The notes under the pieces are model-generated. The model was given only the letters and a program-made list of their open reading frames with translations. It made no database searches and was not told the origin of the DNA. Below are positions 24,915 through 32,283 of a stretch of DNA of 64,000 nt, one piece after another. The translations under genes and the position numbers were made by a program. Origin of the DNA: Sphingopyxis bauzanensis (GTDB lineage Bacteria > Pseudomonadota > Alphaproteobacteria > Sphingomonadales > Sphingomonadaceae); NCBI RefSeq assembly GCF_002205675.1, contig NZ_NISK01000001.1, positions 801,054 through 865,053 on the forward strand, given 5' to 3'. Each line of letters starts with the position of its first letter. Positions within the stretch are counted from its first letter, which is position 1.

Positions 24915-25865
24915 ATGAGCGAGACCAAGAGCATGGCCGAAGGCGCGAAGCGCGGCATGACCGGCACCAACCGTGCGATTCTCATCGCCGCTTTTGTGCT
25001 GCTGGCGGCGGCGATCGGCTTTGCGATCTGGCGCGATTCGGCGTCCACCGGTGCCGATCCGGTGGCGCCGGGCGCCACCGCGCCGTCCGACCAGCTTGCC
25101 GCTCTGGAAGCGCGCACCCAGAGCGAACCGAACAGCGCCGAGGCGTGGACCGCACTCGGCGCGGCGCGATTCGACCTCAGCGATTTTGCCGGGGCCGCGG
25201 CGGCCTATGAGAAGGCGACCGCGCTGTCGCCCGAGTCGGCCGGGCTGTGGTCGGCGCTGGGCGAGGCGCGGGTGATGGGCAGCGACAGCGACCCGATGCC
25301 CGCCGCTGCGCTCGCCGCGTTCGACAAGGCGATTGCGCTTGATGCCAGGGATCCGCGCGCGCGCTATTTCCTCGCGGTGAAAAAGGACATTGGCGGCGAT
25401 CATCAGGGCGCGATCAACGACTGGTTCGCGCTGCTTGCCGACACGCCGCAGGGCGCGCCGTGGGAGGCCGACCTCCGCCGCACGATCGAACAGGTCGGTG
25501 CGATCCACAAGATCGACGTCACCAGCCGCCTCGCCCGTACGCAGGCGCGCCCGCTAACCGCCGAGGAAATGCCCGTCGCCGCCCGCGGCATTCCAGGGCC
25601 GAGCCGCGCCGACATGGAAGCCGCGTCCCAACTGCCCAAGGGTCAGCAGGATCAAATGATCCAGGGCATGGTCGACGGGCTGGAGGCCAAGCTGAAGGCC
25701 AATCCTGCCGACGTCGACCGCTGGATCATGCTCATGCGCAGCCGGATGACGCTGGGCGAAACCGCGAAAGCCGCGCAGGCGCTGAAGGACGGAATTGCTG
25801 CGAACCCCGGGGCGGCGGGGCGGTTGAAGGCGCAGGCGCAGTTGCTGGGGGTGCCCGGCGCGTGA
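24915..25865 (+). CDS. CcmI/CycH-like TPR protein, probable cytochrome c biogenesis factor
   Basis: A 316-residue protein with one membrane segment (AILIAAFVLLAAAIGFAIW, about residues 20-38) and a periplasmic TPR domain. Repeats such as AEAWTALGAARFDLSDFAGAAAAYEKATAL and DPRARYFLAVKKDIGGDHQGAINDWFALLADTPQGAPWEADLR match the C-terminal domain of CcmH/CcmI proteins, which hold apocytochromes during haem attachment. The two-helix N-terminal module of classical CcmI is absent. No other ccm gene is in the window. Its position next to an operon that needs 15 haem attachments is suggestive of a dedicated maturation factor, but such genes are also found alone in sphingomonads. Confidence 0.7.
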   Translation: MSETKSMAEGAKRGMTGTNRAILIAAFVLLAAAIGFAIWRDSASTGADPVAPGATAPSDQLAALEARTQSEPNSAEAWTALGAARFDLSDFAGAAAAYEKATALSPESAGLWSALGEARVMGSDSDPMPAAALAAFDKAIALDARDPRARYFLAVKKDIGGDHQGAINDWFALLADTPQGAPWEADLRRTIEQVGAIHKIDVTSRLARTQARPLTAEEMPVAARGIPGPSRADMEAASQLPKGQQDQMIQGMVDGLEAKLKANPADVDRWIMLMRSRMTLGETAKAAQALKDGIAANPGAAGRLKAQAQLLGVPGA

Positions 25866-25872
25866 TTTTTCG

Positions 25873-26032
25873 GTTCACGCGGAGACGAGGAGACGCGGAG
25901 AGTATCTTTCAGCCTCGTTCGTGCTGCGCTTGTCGAAGCACTTTTCTTCTCTTCACCGTTGCAAGAAAGAGCAGCCCTTCGACAAGCTAAGGGCAAATGG
26001 TGAGGATAGATTCTCCGCGCTTTCGCGTGAAC
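25873..26032. repeat. Nested palindromic intergenic element
   Basis: Outer arms GTTCACGCG (25873-25881) and CGCGTGAAC (26024-26032) are perfect inverted repeats. Inside lie GCGCTTGTCGAAGCAC on the left and CCCTTCGACAAGCTAAGGG on the right, arms of a second palindrome related to that at 42098-42187. The whole fills the gap between convergent TPR-protein and putA genes. It is non-coding and has no transposase. Confidence 0.65.
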
Positions 26033-26036
26033 CCCG

Positions 26037-29000
26037 TTACCCCGCCATCAACGCCGCATTGCCGCCCGCCGCGGTGATGTCCGTGCTGATCGTCTTTTCC
26101 TCGGCAAAGCGGTGCAGATAGTGCGGGCCGCCCGCCTTTGGCCCGGTCCCCGACAGCCCGCGCCCGCCGAACGGCTGCGAGCCGACGATGGCACCGATCT
26201 GGTTGCGGTTCACGTAGACGTTGCCGACCTGCGCGCGCGCCGCGATATGCGCCGCGACCCCGTCGATGCGAGTGTGGACCCCGAGCGTCAGGCCATAGCC
26301 CGAGGCGTTGATCGCATCGATCAGCGCGTCGAGCTCGCCGCCCTTCCATGTCGCGACGTGCAGCACCGGGCCGAAAATCTCGCGCTTCAAATCGGTGACA
26401 TGATCGAGACGGATCACCACCGGCGGGACGAAATGGCCGCCCGCGGGCAGGTCGGTGCGCTGCGCTTGGGCGATCACGCGCCCCGCGGCGCGCGCTTCGG
26501 CGACATAGGCCGCAATTTTGGCCTGGGCCTCGTCGTCGATGATCGGGCCGACGTCGGTTGATAGCAGCGCGGGCTCGCCAACATTCAACTCGGCCATCGC
26601 GCCTGCAACCATCGCGATCATCGTGTCGGCGACATCCTCTTGCACGCACAGCAGGCGCAGCGCCGAACAGCGCTGGCCCGCCGACTGGAACGCGCTCGCC
26701 ACCGCATCGCGCGCGACCTGTTCGGGCAGCGCGGTCGAATCGACGATCATCGCGTTGGCGCCTCCCGTCTCGGCGATCAAAGTGGCGATCGGGCCGTCGC
26801 GCAGCGCGAGGCCGCGGTTGATCGCGCGCGCGACTTCGGTCGATCCGGTAAAGGCGACGCCGATGATATCGGGGTTGCCGGTGAGCGCCGCGCCCACCGT
26901 CTCGCCGCGGCCGGGGAGATAGTGAAGCACGTCGCCGGGGATTCCTGCCTCAAGCAACAATTCGACCGCGGCGTGGGCGATCAGCGGCGTTTGTTCGGCT
27001 GGCTTCGCAAGCACACTATTGCCTGCGGCGAGCGCTGCCGCGACCTGGCCTAGGAAGATCGCGAGCGGGAAGTTCCACGGGCTGATGCACACGAACACCC
27101 CCTTGCCCTCGAGCATCAGCTCGTTGCGCTCGCCGGTCGGACCGGGCAGCGCGACGGGGTAGGTGAAATCGGCGCGCGCCTGACCCGCATAATAGCGCAG
27201 GAAATCGACCGCCTCGCGCACCTCGGCGATCGCGTCGACCAAAGTCTTGCCCGCCTCGTCGATCGCGAGGCCAAGGAAGAGCGCATCATGCTCTTCGAGC
27301 AGATCGGCAGCGCGTTCGAGCCGTTCGGCGCGAAAAGCGCCCCCCGCGAGGCTCCAATTGCCGTGCGCGGCGCGTGCTGCGGCGACGGCATCGGCAACCG
27401 CCGCGCGATCGGCCTCGATCACCTGACCGACGACGGCGCCTGTCGCGGGGTTGCGCACCGGCTCGCCTGCACCCGCGCGCGCTGCGCCGCCAACGATCGG
27501 TGCCGCGACGCGGTCGCCGCGCCGCGCCGCGCCGATCGCGGCGACCAGCGCCTCGGGCATACCGGGCTCGCCCAGATCATAGCCGCGCGAATTGCGGCGC
27601 GCCGGATCGAACAGGCCAAGGCCGGTCGCAATCTTTGACGTCGCGGCGCTCGCGACGCTGCGCGGATCGACCGCGAGCTGTTCGGCGCTGACATCGGGGT
27701 CCGAGAATTGATGCACGAAGCTGGAGTTCGCGCCATTTTCGAGCAGACGGCGGACGAGATAGGCGAGCAGGTCGCGGTGTGTGCCAACGGGGGCATAGAC
27801 GCGCACCGGGCGCGGCGGCGGGAACAGCGCGACGAGCGCATCGTGCGCGCCCTCTCCCATGCCGTGCAGCCGCTGCAGTTCATAGTCGGCGCCCGCGAAT
27901 AATTCGGCGACAAAGGCTAGCGTCATCGCATTATGGCTGGCGAACGCCGGATAGATGCAATCCTGGCAATCGCGCAGCAACTGGGCGCAGCGCATATAGT
28001 TGAGGTCGGTGTGGAGTTTCGCGGTGAACACCGGGAAGTCGCCGAGCCCCAACGTCTGCGCACGCTTGATCTCGGTATCCCAATAGGCGCCCTTGACCAG
28101 CCGCATCGACAGCTTCACCCCGCGCGTCCGCGCGCGGTTCGCGAGCCACTCGATCACCGCGGGCGCGCGCTTCTGATACGCCTGGATCACGATGCCGAGG
28201 CCGGTCCAGCCATCGGCGATCCCCGCGTCGATCAGCGCCGCGAACACATCCATATGCGGTTCCAGCCGGTCGCTTTCCTCAGCGTCGATCATCAGCGGAA
28301 TGTTCAACGCCCTCGCCGCTTGCGCGAGCTCGATCACCCGCGGCACCAGCTCGCCGATCACCCGCGCGCGCTGGAGATATTCGTAGCGCGGGTGGAGCGC
28401 CGACAGTTTGATCGAAATGCCGTGGTTGGCATGCGGATCGCCGGGCTTGGCGTCCTTCCCGATGCGGGTAATCGCGTCGGCATAGCTGCCATAATAGCGC
28501 GCGGCATCCTCGGCGGTGCGGGCCGCTTCGCCGAGCATGTCGAAGCTCGCCAGCTCCGATTTCTGCTTGTCGGCGCGCTTGACCGCAGCGTCGATCGTCT
28601 CGCCCATCACGAACTGCTGGCCCAGCAGCTTCATCGCCGCGAGCGCCGCCTGACGGATCACCGGCTCGCCCGAGCGGCGGACCATCGATTTGAGCAAGGT
28701 CAGCGGGTTCGCTTTGCTGCCCATCGCGTCGAGCATCAAGGTCGCCGACCCCAGCGACAGGCCGCGTGCCGACAGCGCCACGATCAGCGGGCTGTCCTCG
28801 TCGTCGCCTTCCTTCCAATGCCGCCCGGCGATCTTGTCGCGGATCAGCGCATTGGCGGTCGCGCTGTCGGGGACGCGCAGCAGCGCTTCGGCGAGGCACA
28901 TTAGCACGACGCCTTCTTCGGTCGACAGGCGGTAGCGGTTCATCAACTGCGCGACGAGCGTCTCGCGGTCACCCTCGGCCTTGGCCCTGCGGATCAGGTC

Positions 29001-29132
29001 GAGCCCGCGCCGGGTCACCGCCTCGACGCTCGCGGTCGAGGTCGAAAGAGCGGTGCGCAGTTCTGCGACGACGTCGGATTCGTTACGACGGGCGAGGGCG
29101 CGGATGGCGGCGCGGTCGGTGGGCTGGGTCAT
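26037..29132 (-). CDS. putA: Bifunctional proline dehydrogenase / glutamate-semialdehyde dehydrogenase PutA
   Basis: A 1031-residue enzyme that oxidises proline to glutamate in two channelled steps. The FAD-dependent PRODH barrel occupies about residues 130-460, with SIKLSALHPRYE, RLVKGAYWDTEIKRAQ and FASHNAMTLAF motifs. The aldehyde dehydrogenase domain follows from about 530, with ISPWNFPLAIFLGQVAAALAAGN, IAETGGANAMIVDS and QSAGQRCSALRLL containing the catalytic Cys. There is no ribbon-helix-helix domain at the N-terminus, so it does not repress itself. The divergent Lrp-family gene is the likely regulator. The length is that of short (type A) PutA proteins. Confidence 0.96.
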   Translation of the reverse strand: MTQPTDRAAIRALARRNESDVVAELRTALSTSTASVEAVTRRGLDLIRRAKAEGDRETLVAQLMNRYRLSTEEGVVLMCLAEALLRVPDSATANALIRDKIAGRHWKEGDDEDSPLIVALSARGLSLGSATLMLDAMGSKANPLTLLKSMVRRSGEPVIRQAALAAMKLLGQQFVMGETIDAAVKRADKQKSELASFDMLGEAARTAEDAARYYGSYADAITRIGKDAKPGDPHANHGISIKLSALHPRYEYLQRARVIGELVPRVIELAQAARALNIPLMIDAEESDRLEPHMDVFAALIDAGIADGWTGLGIVIQAYQKRAPAVIEWLANRARTRGVKLSMRLVKGAYWDTEIKRAQTLGLGDFPVFTAKLHTDLNYMRCAQLLRDCQDCIYPAFASHNAMTLAFVAELFAGADYELQRLHGMGEGAHDALVALFPPPRPVRVYAPVGTHRDLLAYLVRRLLENGANSSFVHQFSDPDVSAEQLAVDPRSVASAATSKIATGLGLFDPARRNSRGYDLGEPGMPEALVAAIGAARRGDRVAAPIVGGAARAGAGEPVRNPATGAVVGQVIEADRAAVADAVAAARAAHGNWSLAGGAFRAERLERAADLLEEHDALFLGLAIDEAGKTLVDAIAEVREAVDFLRYYAGQARADFTYPVALPGPTGERNELMLEGKGVFVCISPWNFPLAIFLGQVAAALAAGNSVLAKPAEQTPLIAHAAVELLLEAGIPGDVLHYLPGRGETVGAALTGNPDIIGVAFTGSTEVARAINRGLALRDGPIATLIAETGGANAMIVDSTALPEQVARDAVASAFQSAGQRCSALRLLCVQEDVADTMIAMVAGAMAELNVGEPALLSTDVGPIIDDEAQAKIAAYVAEARAAGRVIAQAQRTDLPAGGHFVPPVVIRLDHVTDLKREIFGPVLHVATWKGGELDALIDAINASGYGLTLGVHTRIDGVAAHIAARAQVGNVYVNRNQIGAIVGSQPFGGRGLSGTGPKAGGPHYLHRFAEEKTISTDITAAGGNAALMAG

Positions 29133-29171
29133 GGCCGCACCATATCGCAGGATCGATCGGCGATCTGACTG

Positions 29172-29190
29172 AATTTCGACTTCTGAAATT
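29172..29190. promoter_or_regulatory. Candidate Lrp-type operator between putA and the regulator gene
   Basis: AATTTC (29172-29177) and GAAATT (29185-29190) form a perfect inverted repeat with a 7-base spacer, in the only AT-rich part of this 98-base divergent gap. Lrp/AsnC proteins favour AT-rich imperfect palindromes. The site sits where it could control both genes. Confidence 0.4.
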
Positions 29191-29230
29191 ATATTTTGAC
29201 CTATTACGTGGCCAGTTTTAGGTGATTGGC

Positions 29231-29701
29231 ATGAAAAATGCGATCTTCGCAGTCGATCTGGACGATTTCGACCGGAAAATCCTGGCGATTCTGCGCCAGG
29301 ACGGCCGCATCACCTTCACCGATCTCGCGCAGCAGGTCGGCCTGTCGAAAACGCCATGCCAGCAACGCGTCCGGCGGCTGGTCAAAAAGGGCGTGATCAC
29401 CGGCTTTGCAGCGATCGTCGATCCCGCCAAGGTAGGGCTCGATCATGTCGCCTTTGCCGAGGTGAAGCTGTCCGACACGCGCGAGGCGGCGCTCAAGCAA
29501 TTCAACGCCGCGGTGCGTGCGATTCCCGAGGTCGAGGAATGCCACATGATAGCAAGCAGCTTCGACTATCTGCTCAAGGTCCGCACCGTCGACATCCGCC
29601 GCTATCGCATCGTCTTGGGCGAGAAAATCTCCAGCTTGCCGCACGTCGCCAGCACGTCGACCTTCGTTGCGATGGAAACGATCAGCGAAGCGACGCGCTG
29701 A
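29231..29701 (+). CDS. Lrp/AsnC-family regulator, probable proline-responsive activator of putA
   Basis: A 156-residue protein with an N-terminal helix-turn-helix (LDDFDRKILAILRQDGRITFTDLAQQVGLSKTPCQQRVRRLVKKGVI) and a C-terminal RAM ligand-binding domain (HVAFAEVKLSDTR ... VEECHMIASSFDYLLKVRT). It is divergent from putA, the arrangement of PutR in Agrobacterium and Rhodobacter, where PutR activates putA in response to proline. The ATG at 29231 was chosen over the GTG at 29222. The function is inferred from the family and the neighbour. Confidence 0.88.
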   Translation: MKNAIFAVDLDDFDRKILAILRQDGRITFTDLAQQVGLSKTPCQQRVRRLVKKGVITGFAAIVDPAKVGLDHVAFAEVKLSDTREAALKQFNAAVRAIPEVEECHMIASSFDYLLKVRTVDIRRYRIVLGEKISSLPHVASTSTFVAMETISEATR

Positions 29702-29749
29702 TACGAATATTGACCGACGCCCGCACCTGTGCCAATCGCGCAGCGCCGA

Positions 29750-29823
29750 GCGGGTGTAGCTCAATGGTAGAGCTTTTGCTTCCCAAGCAAGTGACGAGGG
29801 TTCGATTCCCTTCACCCGCTCCA
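29750..29823 (+). tRNA. tRNA-Gly (anticodon CCC)
   Basis: The 74-base sequence folds as a full cloverleaf. The acceptor stem is GCGGGTG/CACCCGC, the D arm is GCTCAATGGTAGAGC, the anticodon loop is TTCCCAA with CCC in positions 34-36, and the T arm is AGGGTTCGATTCCCT. Discriminator T and an encoded CCA end it. Its 3' end is duplicated downstream of hipA, so it served as an integration site. Confidence 0.95.
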
Positions 29824-29827
29824 GTTT
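29804..29827 (+). repeat. attL-like direct repeat at the 3' end of tRNA-Gly
   Basis: GATTCCCTTCACCC-GC-TCCAGTTT covers the T arm, the acceptor end and four bases beyond the tRNA. The same sequence without the GC dinucleotide recurs at 31930-31951. Duplication of a tRNA 3' end is the footprint of a tyrosine-recombinase element. Confidence 0.65.
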
Positions 29828-29988
29828 GCTGCCCGCGCGCAGTCGCTGATGGTTGAAAAAATCCCGAAAATCCGCTAGTTCTTGAGCATTCGCTAGCTTC
29901 TGGTGATTGCCAATGATCGCGCGCAACCGAACGGTTCGGGGGCATATCCGGGGGCCTTTCCAAAGTCCCTGATTTGCGAGGCCCCCAA

Positions 29989-30024
29989 ATGGCGCTCACT
30001 GACACCGCGATCCGCAAAGCGTAA
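29989..30024 (+). pseudogene. Remnant of a P4-type tyrosine integrase (first 11 codons)
   Basis: The frame reads MALTDTAIRKA then TAA. This is the usual N-terminal opening of P4-family integrases, whose arm-binding domain begins MALTD-IRNAK. It lies 166 bases after the tRNA-Gly, where such integrases normally start. Nothing after the stop continues the family, so the gene has been lost to deletion. An 8-bp hairpin (GGGGGCCT at 29950, AGGCCCCC at 29979) precedes it. Confidence 0.6.
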
Positions 30025-30090
30025 CGGGGACTGATCCAATTGGAAACGATCCGCCCGGAAAACTGGTTGGGATCTGCAGGCCTGTATAAC

Positions 30091-30106
30091 TCGCCAAATT
30101 TGGCGA
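30091..30106. promoter_or_regulatory. HipB-type operator O1
   Basis: TCGCCA-AATT-TGGCGA is a perfect 16-bp palindrome. It is the most distal of four sites sharing the pattern TCGYCA-N4-TGRCGA, and its centre is about 140 bases before the hipB start. Confidence 0.7.
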
Positions 30107-30131
30107 TGTAGGAGCCAATTTTAGGAAAATA

Positions 30132-30147
30132 TCGTCAAAAGTGACGA
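30132..30147. promoter_or_regulatory. HipB-type operator O2
   Basis: TCGTCA-AAAG-TGACGA has perfect 6-bp arms with a 4-base spacer. Its centre is 41 bases from that of O1, close to four helical turns. Confidence 0.68.
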
Positions 30148-30178
30148 GAAGAGGTGTTGATCTATAAATCTGCAATTC

Positions 30179-30194
30179 TCGTCATTTTTGGCGA
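30179..30194. promoter_or_regulatory. HipB-type operator O3
   Basis: TCGTCA-TTTT-TGGCGA combines the two arm variants found in the other sites. Its centre is 47 bases from O2. A possible -35 element (TTGGCG) overlaps its right arm, with TAACAG 18 bases further as a weak -10. Confidence 0.68.
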
Positions 30195-30219
30195 ATTATA
30201 TTTGCATTCTGGTAACAGT

Positions 30220-30235
30220 TCGCCATATATGGCGA
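30220..30235. promoter_or_regulatory. HipB-type operator O4
   Basis: TCGCCA-TATA-TGGCGA is a perfect 16-bp palindrome ending 3 bases before the hipB ATG. Its centre is 41 bases from O3. Binding here would block transcription or translation start. Confidence 0.72.
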
Positions 30236-30238
30236 GTT

Positions 30239-30595
30239 ATGAAGATTTCTCCTACCATGCCTGAAAACGTGATGCTGTCCGAGCTTGGGAAGCGTGCGCA
30301 ACAATATCGTGTCGGCATGAATCTGACTCAAGGCGAACTCGCGAAGAATGCCGGCGTGTCGCAGCGGACGATCGAGCGGCTCGAAAACGGCAGTTCGGTC
30401 CAGCTCGAAAAGATGCTACGCATCCTGAGAGCGCTTAGACTGTCCGACAATCTCGACCAGCTCATTCCCGAGACCAGCATCCGTCCGATTCAGCTGGTGG
30501 GTTCCAAGTCCGAAGTGCGGCACCGTTCGTACAAGCGGCGCAGCACTGCGCCCAAAGGACAGAACTCTGGGTGGGTCTGGGGTGATAAGAAGTGA
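30239..30595 (+). CDS. hipB: HipB-family antitoxin and repressor
   Basis: A 118-residue XRE-type helix-turn-helix protein (ELGKRAQQYRVGMNLTQGELAKNAGVSQRTIERLENGSSVQLEKMLRILRALR, residues about 15-67) with a short basic C-terminal tail. It precedes hipA with a 4-base GTGA overlap, as in hipBA operons. HipB neutralises the HipA kinase and represses the operon by binding palindromic operators; four such sites lie upstream. The ATG at 30239 follows operator O4. An upstream in-frame start at 30188 would run through O3 and O4 and was rejected. The longer C-terminus than in E. coli HipB (88 residues) may contact HipA. Confidence 0.88.
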   Translation: MKISPTMPENVMLSELGKRAQQYRVGMNLTQGELAKNAGVSQRTIERLENGSSVQLEKMLRILRALRLSDNLDQLIPETSIRPIQLVGSKSEVRHRSYKRRSTAPKGQNSGWVWGDKK

Positions 30596-31893
30596 CGACA
30601 GCCGAAGTCTCGCTCTGGGGCACCCGGATTGGTGCAGTCACGCTACCTGGCGGGGAGCGGTTCGCGAGCTTTGAATATGATCCCCATTTCCAGCGCAGCG
30701 GTATACAGCTTGCGCCGCTGATGATGCCGCTGAGCGGACAAGTCTATCGCTTCCCGGCGCTGGCGCCGGAGAGCTTCCACGGCTTACCTGGCATGCTTGC
30801 CGATGCACTGCCTGACAAATATGGCAATGCCCTGATCGATGCCTGGCTCGCGACCCAAGGTCGCACCGGTGTCGATTTCAACGCCGTCGAGCGCCTCTGC
30901 TACACCGGAACGCGCGGCATGGGCGCTCTCGAGTTCATACCTGCACAAGGCCCCGCCTCGATCAACGCAGATAAAATCGAGATCGGCGACCTCGTCAAAC
31001 TCGCCTCCGAAGTGCTTGTGCACCGCTCGGAGCTCAACGTGACCTTTGCCGGTACGGACAAGGCCGAGGCACTGCGCGAAATCCTCCGCGTCGGGACGTC
31101 TGCCGGTGGCGCGCGCGCCAAGGCTATCATCGCGTGGAATCCCGCGACCAACGAAGTGCGCTCGGGCCAAGTCACGGCGCCCGCAGGCTTCGAATATTGG
31201 CTGATGAAGTTTGACGGCGTCGACAACAACAAGGACCGCGATCTCGCCGATCCGCTCGGCTACAGCGCAATTGAATATGCCTATTCGCTGATGGCCGGCG
31301 AGGCGGGCATCGAAATGGCCGAGTGCCGGCTATTCGACGAAGGACCGCGCCGGCATTTCATGACTCGACGCTTCGATCGGCTTGCCGATGGTGATAAGCT
31401 CCACATGCAGTCCCTGGCCGCAATCGCTCATCTCGATTTTAACCAGCCCGGCGCGAATAGCTACGAACAGGCGTTCACTGCTATCCGCGAGCTAGGCCTC
31501 GGCCAAATTGCCTTAGACCAGCAGTTTCGCCGCGCCGTGTTCAACATCGTCGGTCGCAACCAAGATGACCATGTAAAGAATATTGCTTTCCTCATGGATC
31601 GCTCAGGTCAGTGGCGGCTCGCTCCGGCCTATGACATCTCCTATCAATATAATCCATCGGGCACTTGGACGAACCAGCACCAGATGTCGCTCGGCGGGAA
31701 GCGCGACTTCTTCTCGCTTGAGGATCTCGAAGCGGGCGGCAAGATAGCGGGCTTGTCGAAACGAGCCGTCCGCGAGACCGTCGGTGAGGTGACATCCACG
31801 ATTCGACGTTGGCCGGAAATCGCGGAGAGTGTGGGCGTGCGTCCCGACTTCATCGACGAGATCGAGGCGCGGCAACGACTCGATATTCGCTAA
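30592..31893 (+). CDS. hipA: HipA-family serine/threonine kinase toxin
   Basis: A 433-residue HipA toxin. In E. coli HipA phosphorylates glutamyl-tRNA synthetase and arrests growth. The Gly-rich loop GTSAGGARAK near 168-177 contains the Ser that is autophosphorylated in HipA. The catalytic motif NQDDHVKN lies at 323-330 and the metal-binding PAYDIS at 345-350, equivalent to the kinase DFG. MTRRFDR near 257 is also conserved. All key residues are present, so the toxin should be active. The start is GTG at 30592, overlapping hipB. The pair is the only intact cargo between the two tRNA-derived repeats. Confidence 0.93.
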   Translation: MTTAEVSLWGTRIGAVTLPGGERFASFEYDPHFQRSGIQLAPLMMPLSGQVYRFPALAPESFHGLPGMLADALPDKYGNALIDAWLATQGRTGVDFNAVERLCYTGTRGMGALEFIPAQGPASINADKIEIGDLVKLASEVLVHRSELNVTFAGTDKAEALREILRVGTSAGGARAKAIIAWNPATNEVRSGQVTAPAGFEYWLMKFDGVDNNKDRDLADPLGYSAIEYAYSLMAGEAGIEMAECRLFDEGPRRHFMTRRFDRLADGDKLHMQSLAAIAHLDFNQPGANSYEQAFTAIRELGLGQIALDQQFRRAVFNIVGRNQDDHVKNIAFLMDRSGQWRLAPAYDISYQYNPSGTWTNQHQMSLGGKRDFFSLEDLEAGGKIAGLSKRAVRETVGEVTSTIRRWPEIAESVGVRPDFIDEIEARQRLDIR

Positions 31894-32283
31894 GCCCGCG
31901 CATCGCTTCCGTCTCACCCCAAAATTCTGGATTCCCTTCACCCTCCAGTTTTTCCGATATCATGTCCTGTTACGTCGGTCCGACCTTGCGTTCGGGGTTT
32001 TTGCCGGGTCGGATCCCTTGCCGACACGATGGCAGATACCGTGCGGTATCGACGGAGCGCAAAATCGCAGCGGTCAGGCCGCCCGCGACCTTACAAACCC
32101 GCCGCCGCCCCCCATATGGAATCCATGCCGCTGGACCGCGCCGCGTTGTAACATGGCGGGCCACCTGTCGGGCATCGTCTCCTGTCGATCAAAATGGCTT
32201 TGGTTGGATTTTCCGGGACAGGAAACTGATCGCGCATCCGGTGGGCTGACAGCTTGGGTAGGCGGTTCGAAAGGCATGCTCAA
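31894..32283. other. Non-coding gap right of hipA, containing the island junction
   Basis: About 390 bases without a credible gene. The attR-like repeat lies at 31930-31951. The rest shows no ORF with family resemblance and no strong hairpin. It may contain the promoter for the GT14 gene. Confidence 0.5.
31930..31951 (+). repeat. attR-like direct repeat of the tRNA-Gly 3' end
   Basis: GATTCCCTTCACCC-TCCAGTTT matches 22 of the 24 bases at 29804-29827 in the same orientation, missing only GC. It lies 36 bases after the hipA stop and marks the probable right end of a 2.1-kb element. Confidence 0.6.

Noticed and set aside
22271-25210. A 979-codon plus-strand frame opposite the pentahaem and gdhA genes
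   Set aside because: It crosses the well-defined gdhA gene and the divergent promoter region and has no recognisable domain. It is a composition artefact.
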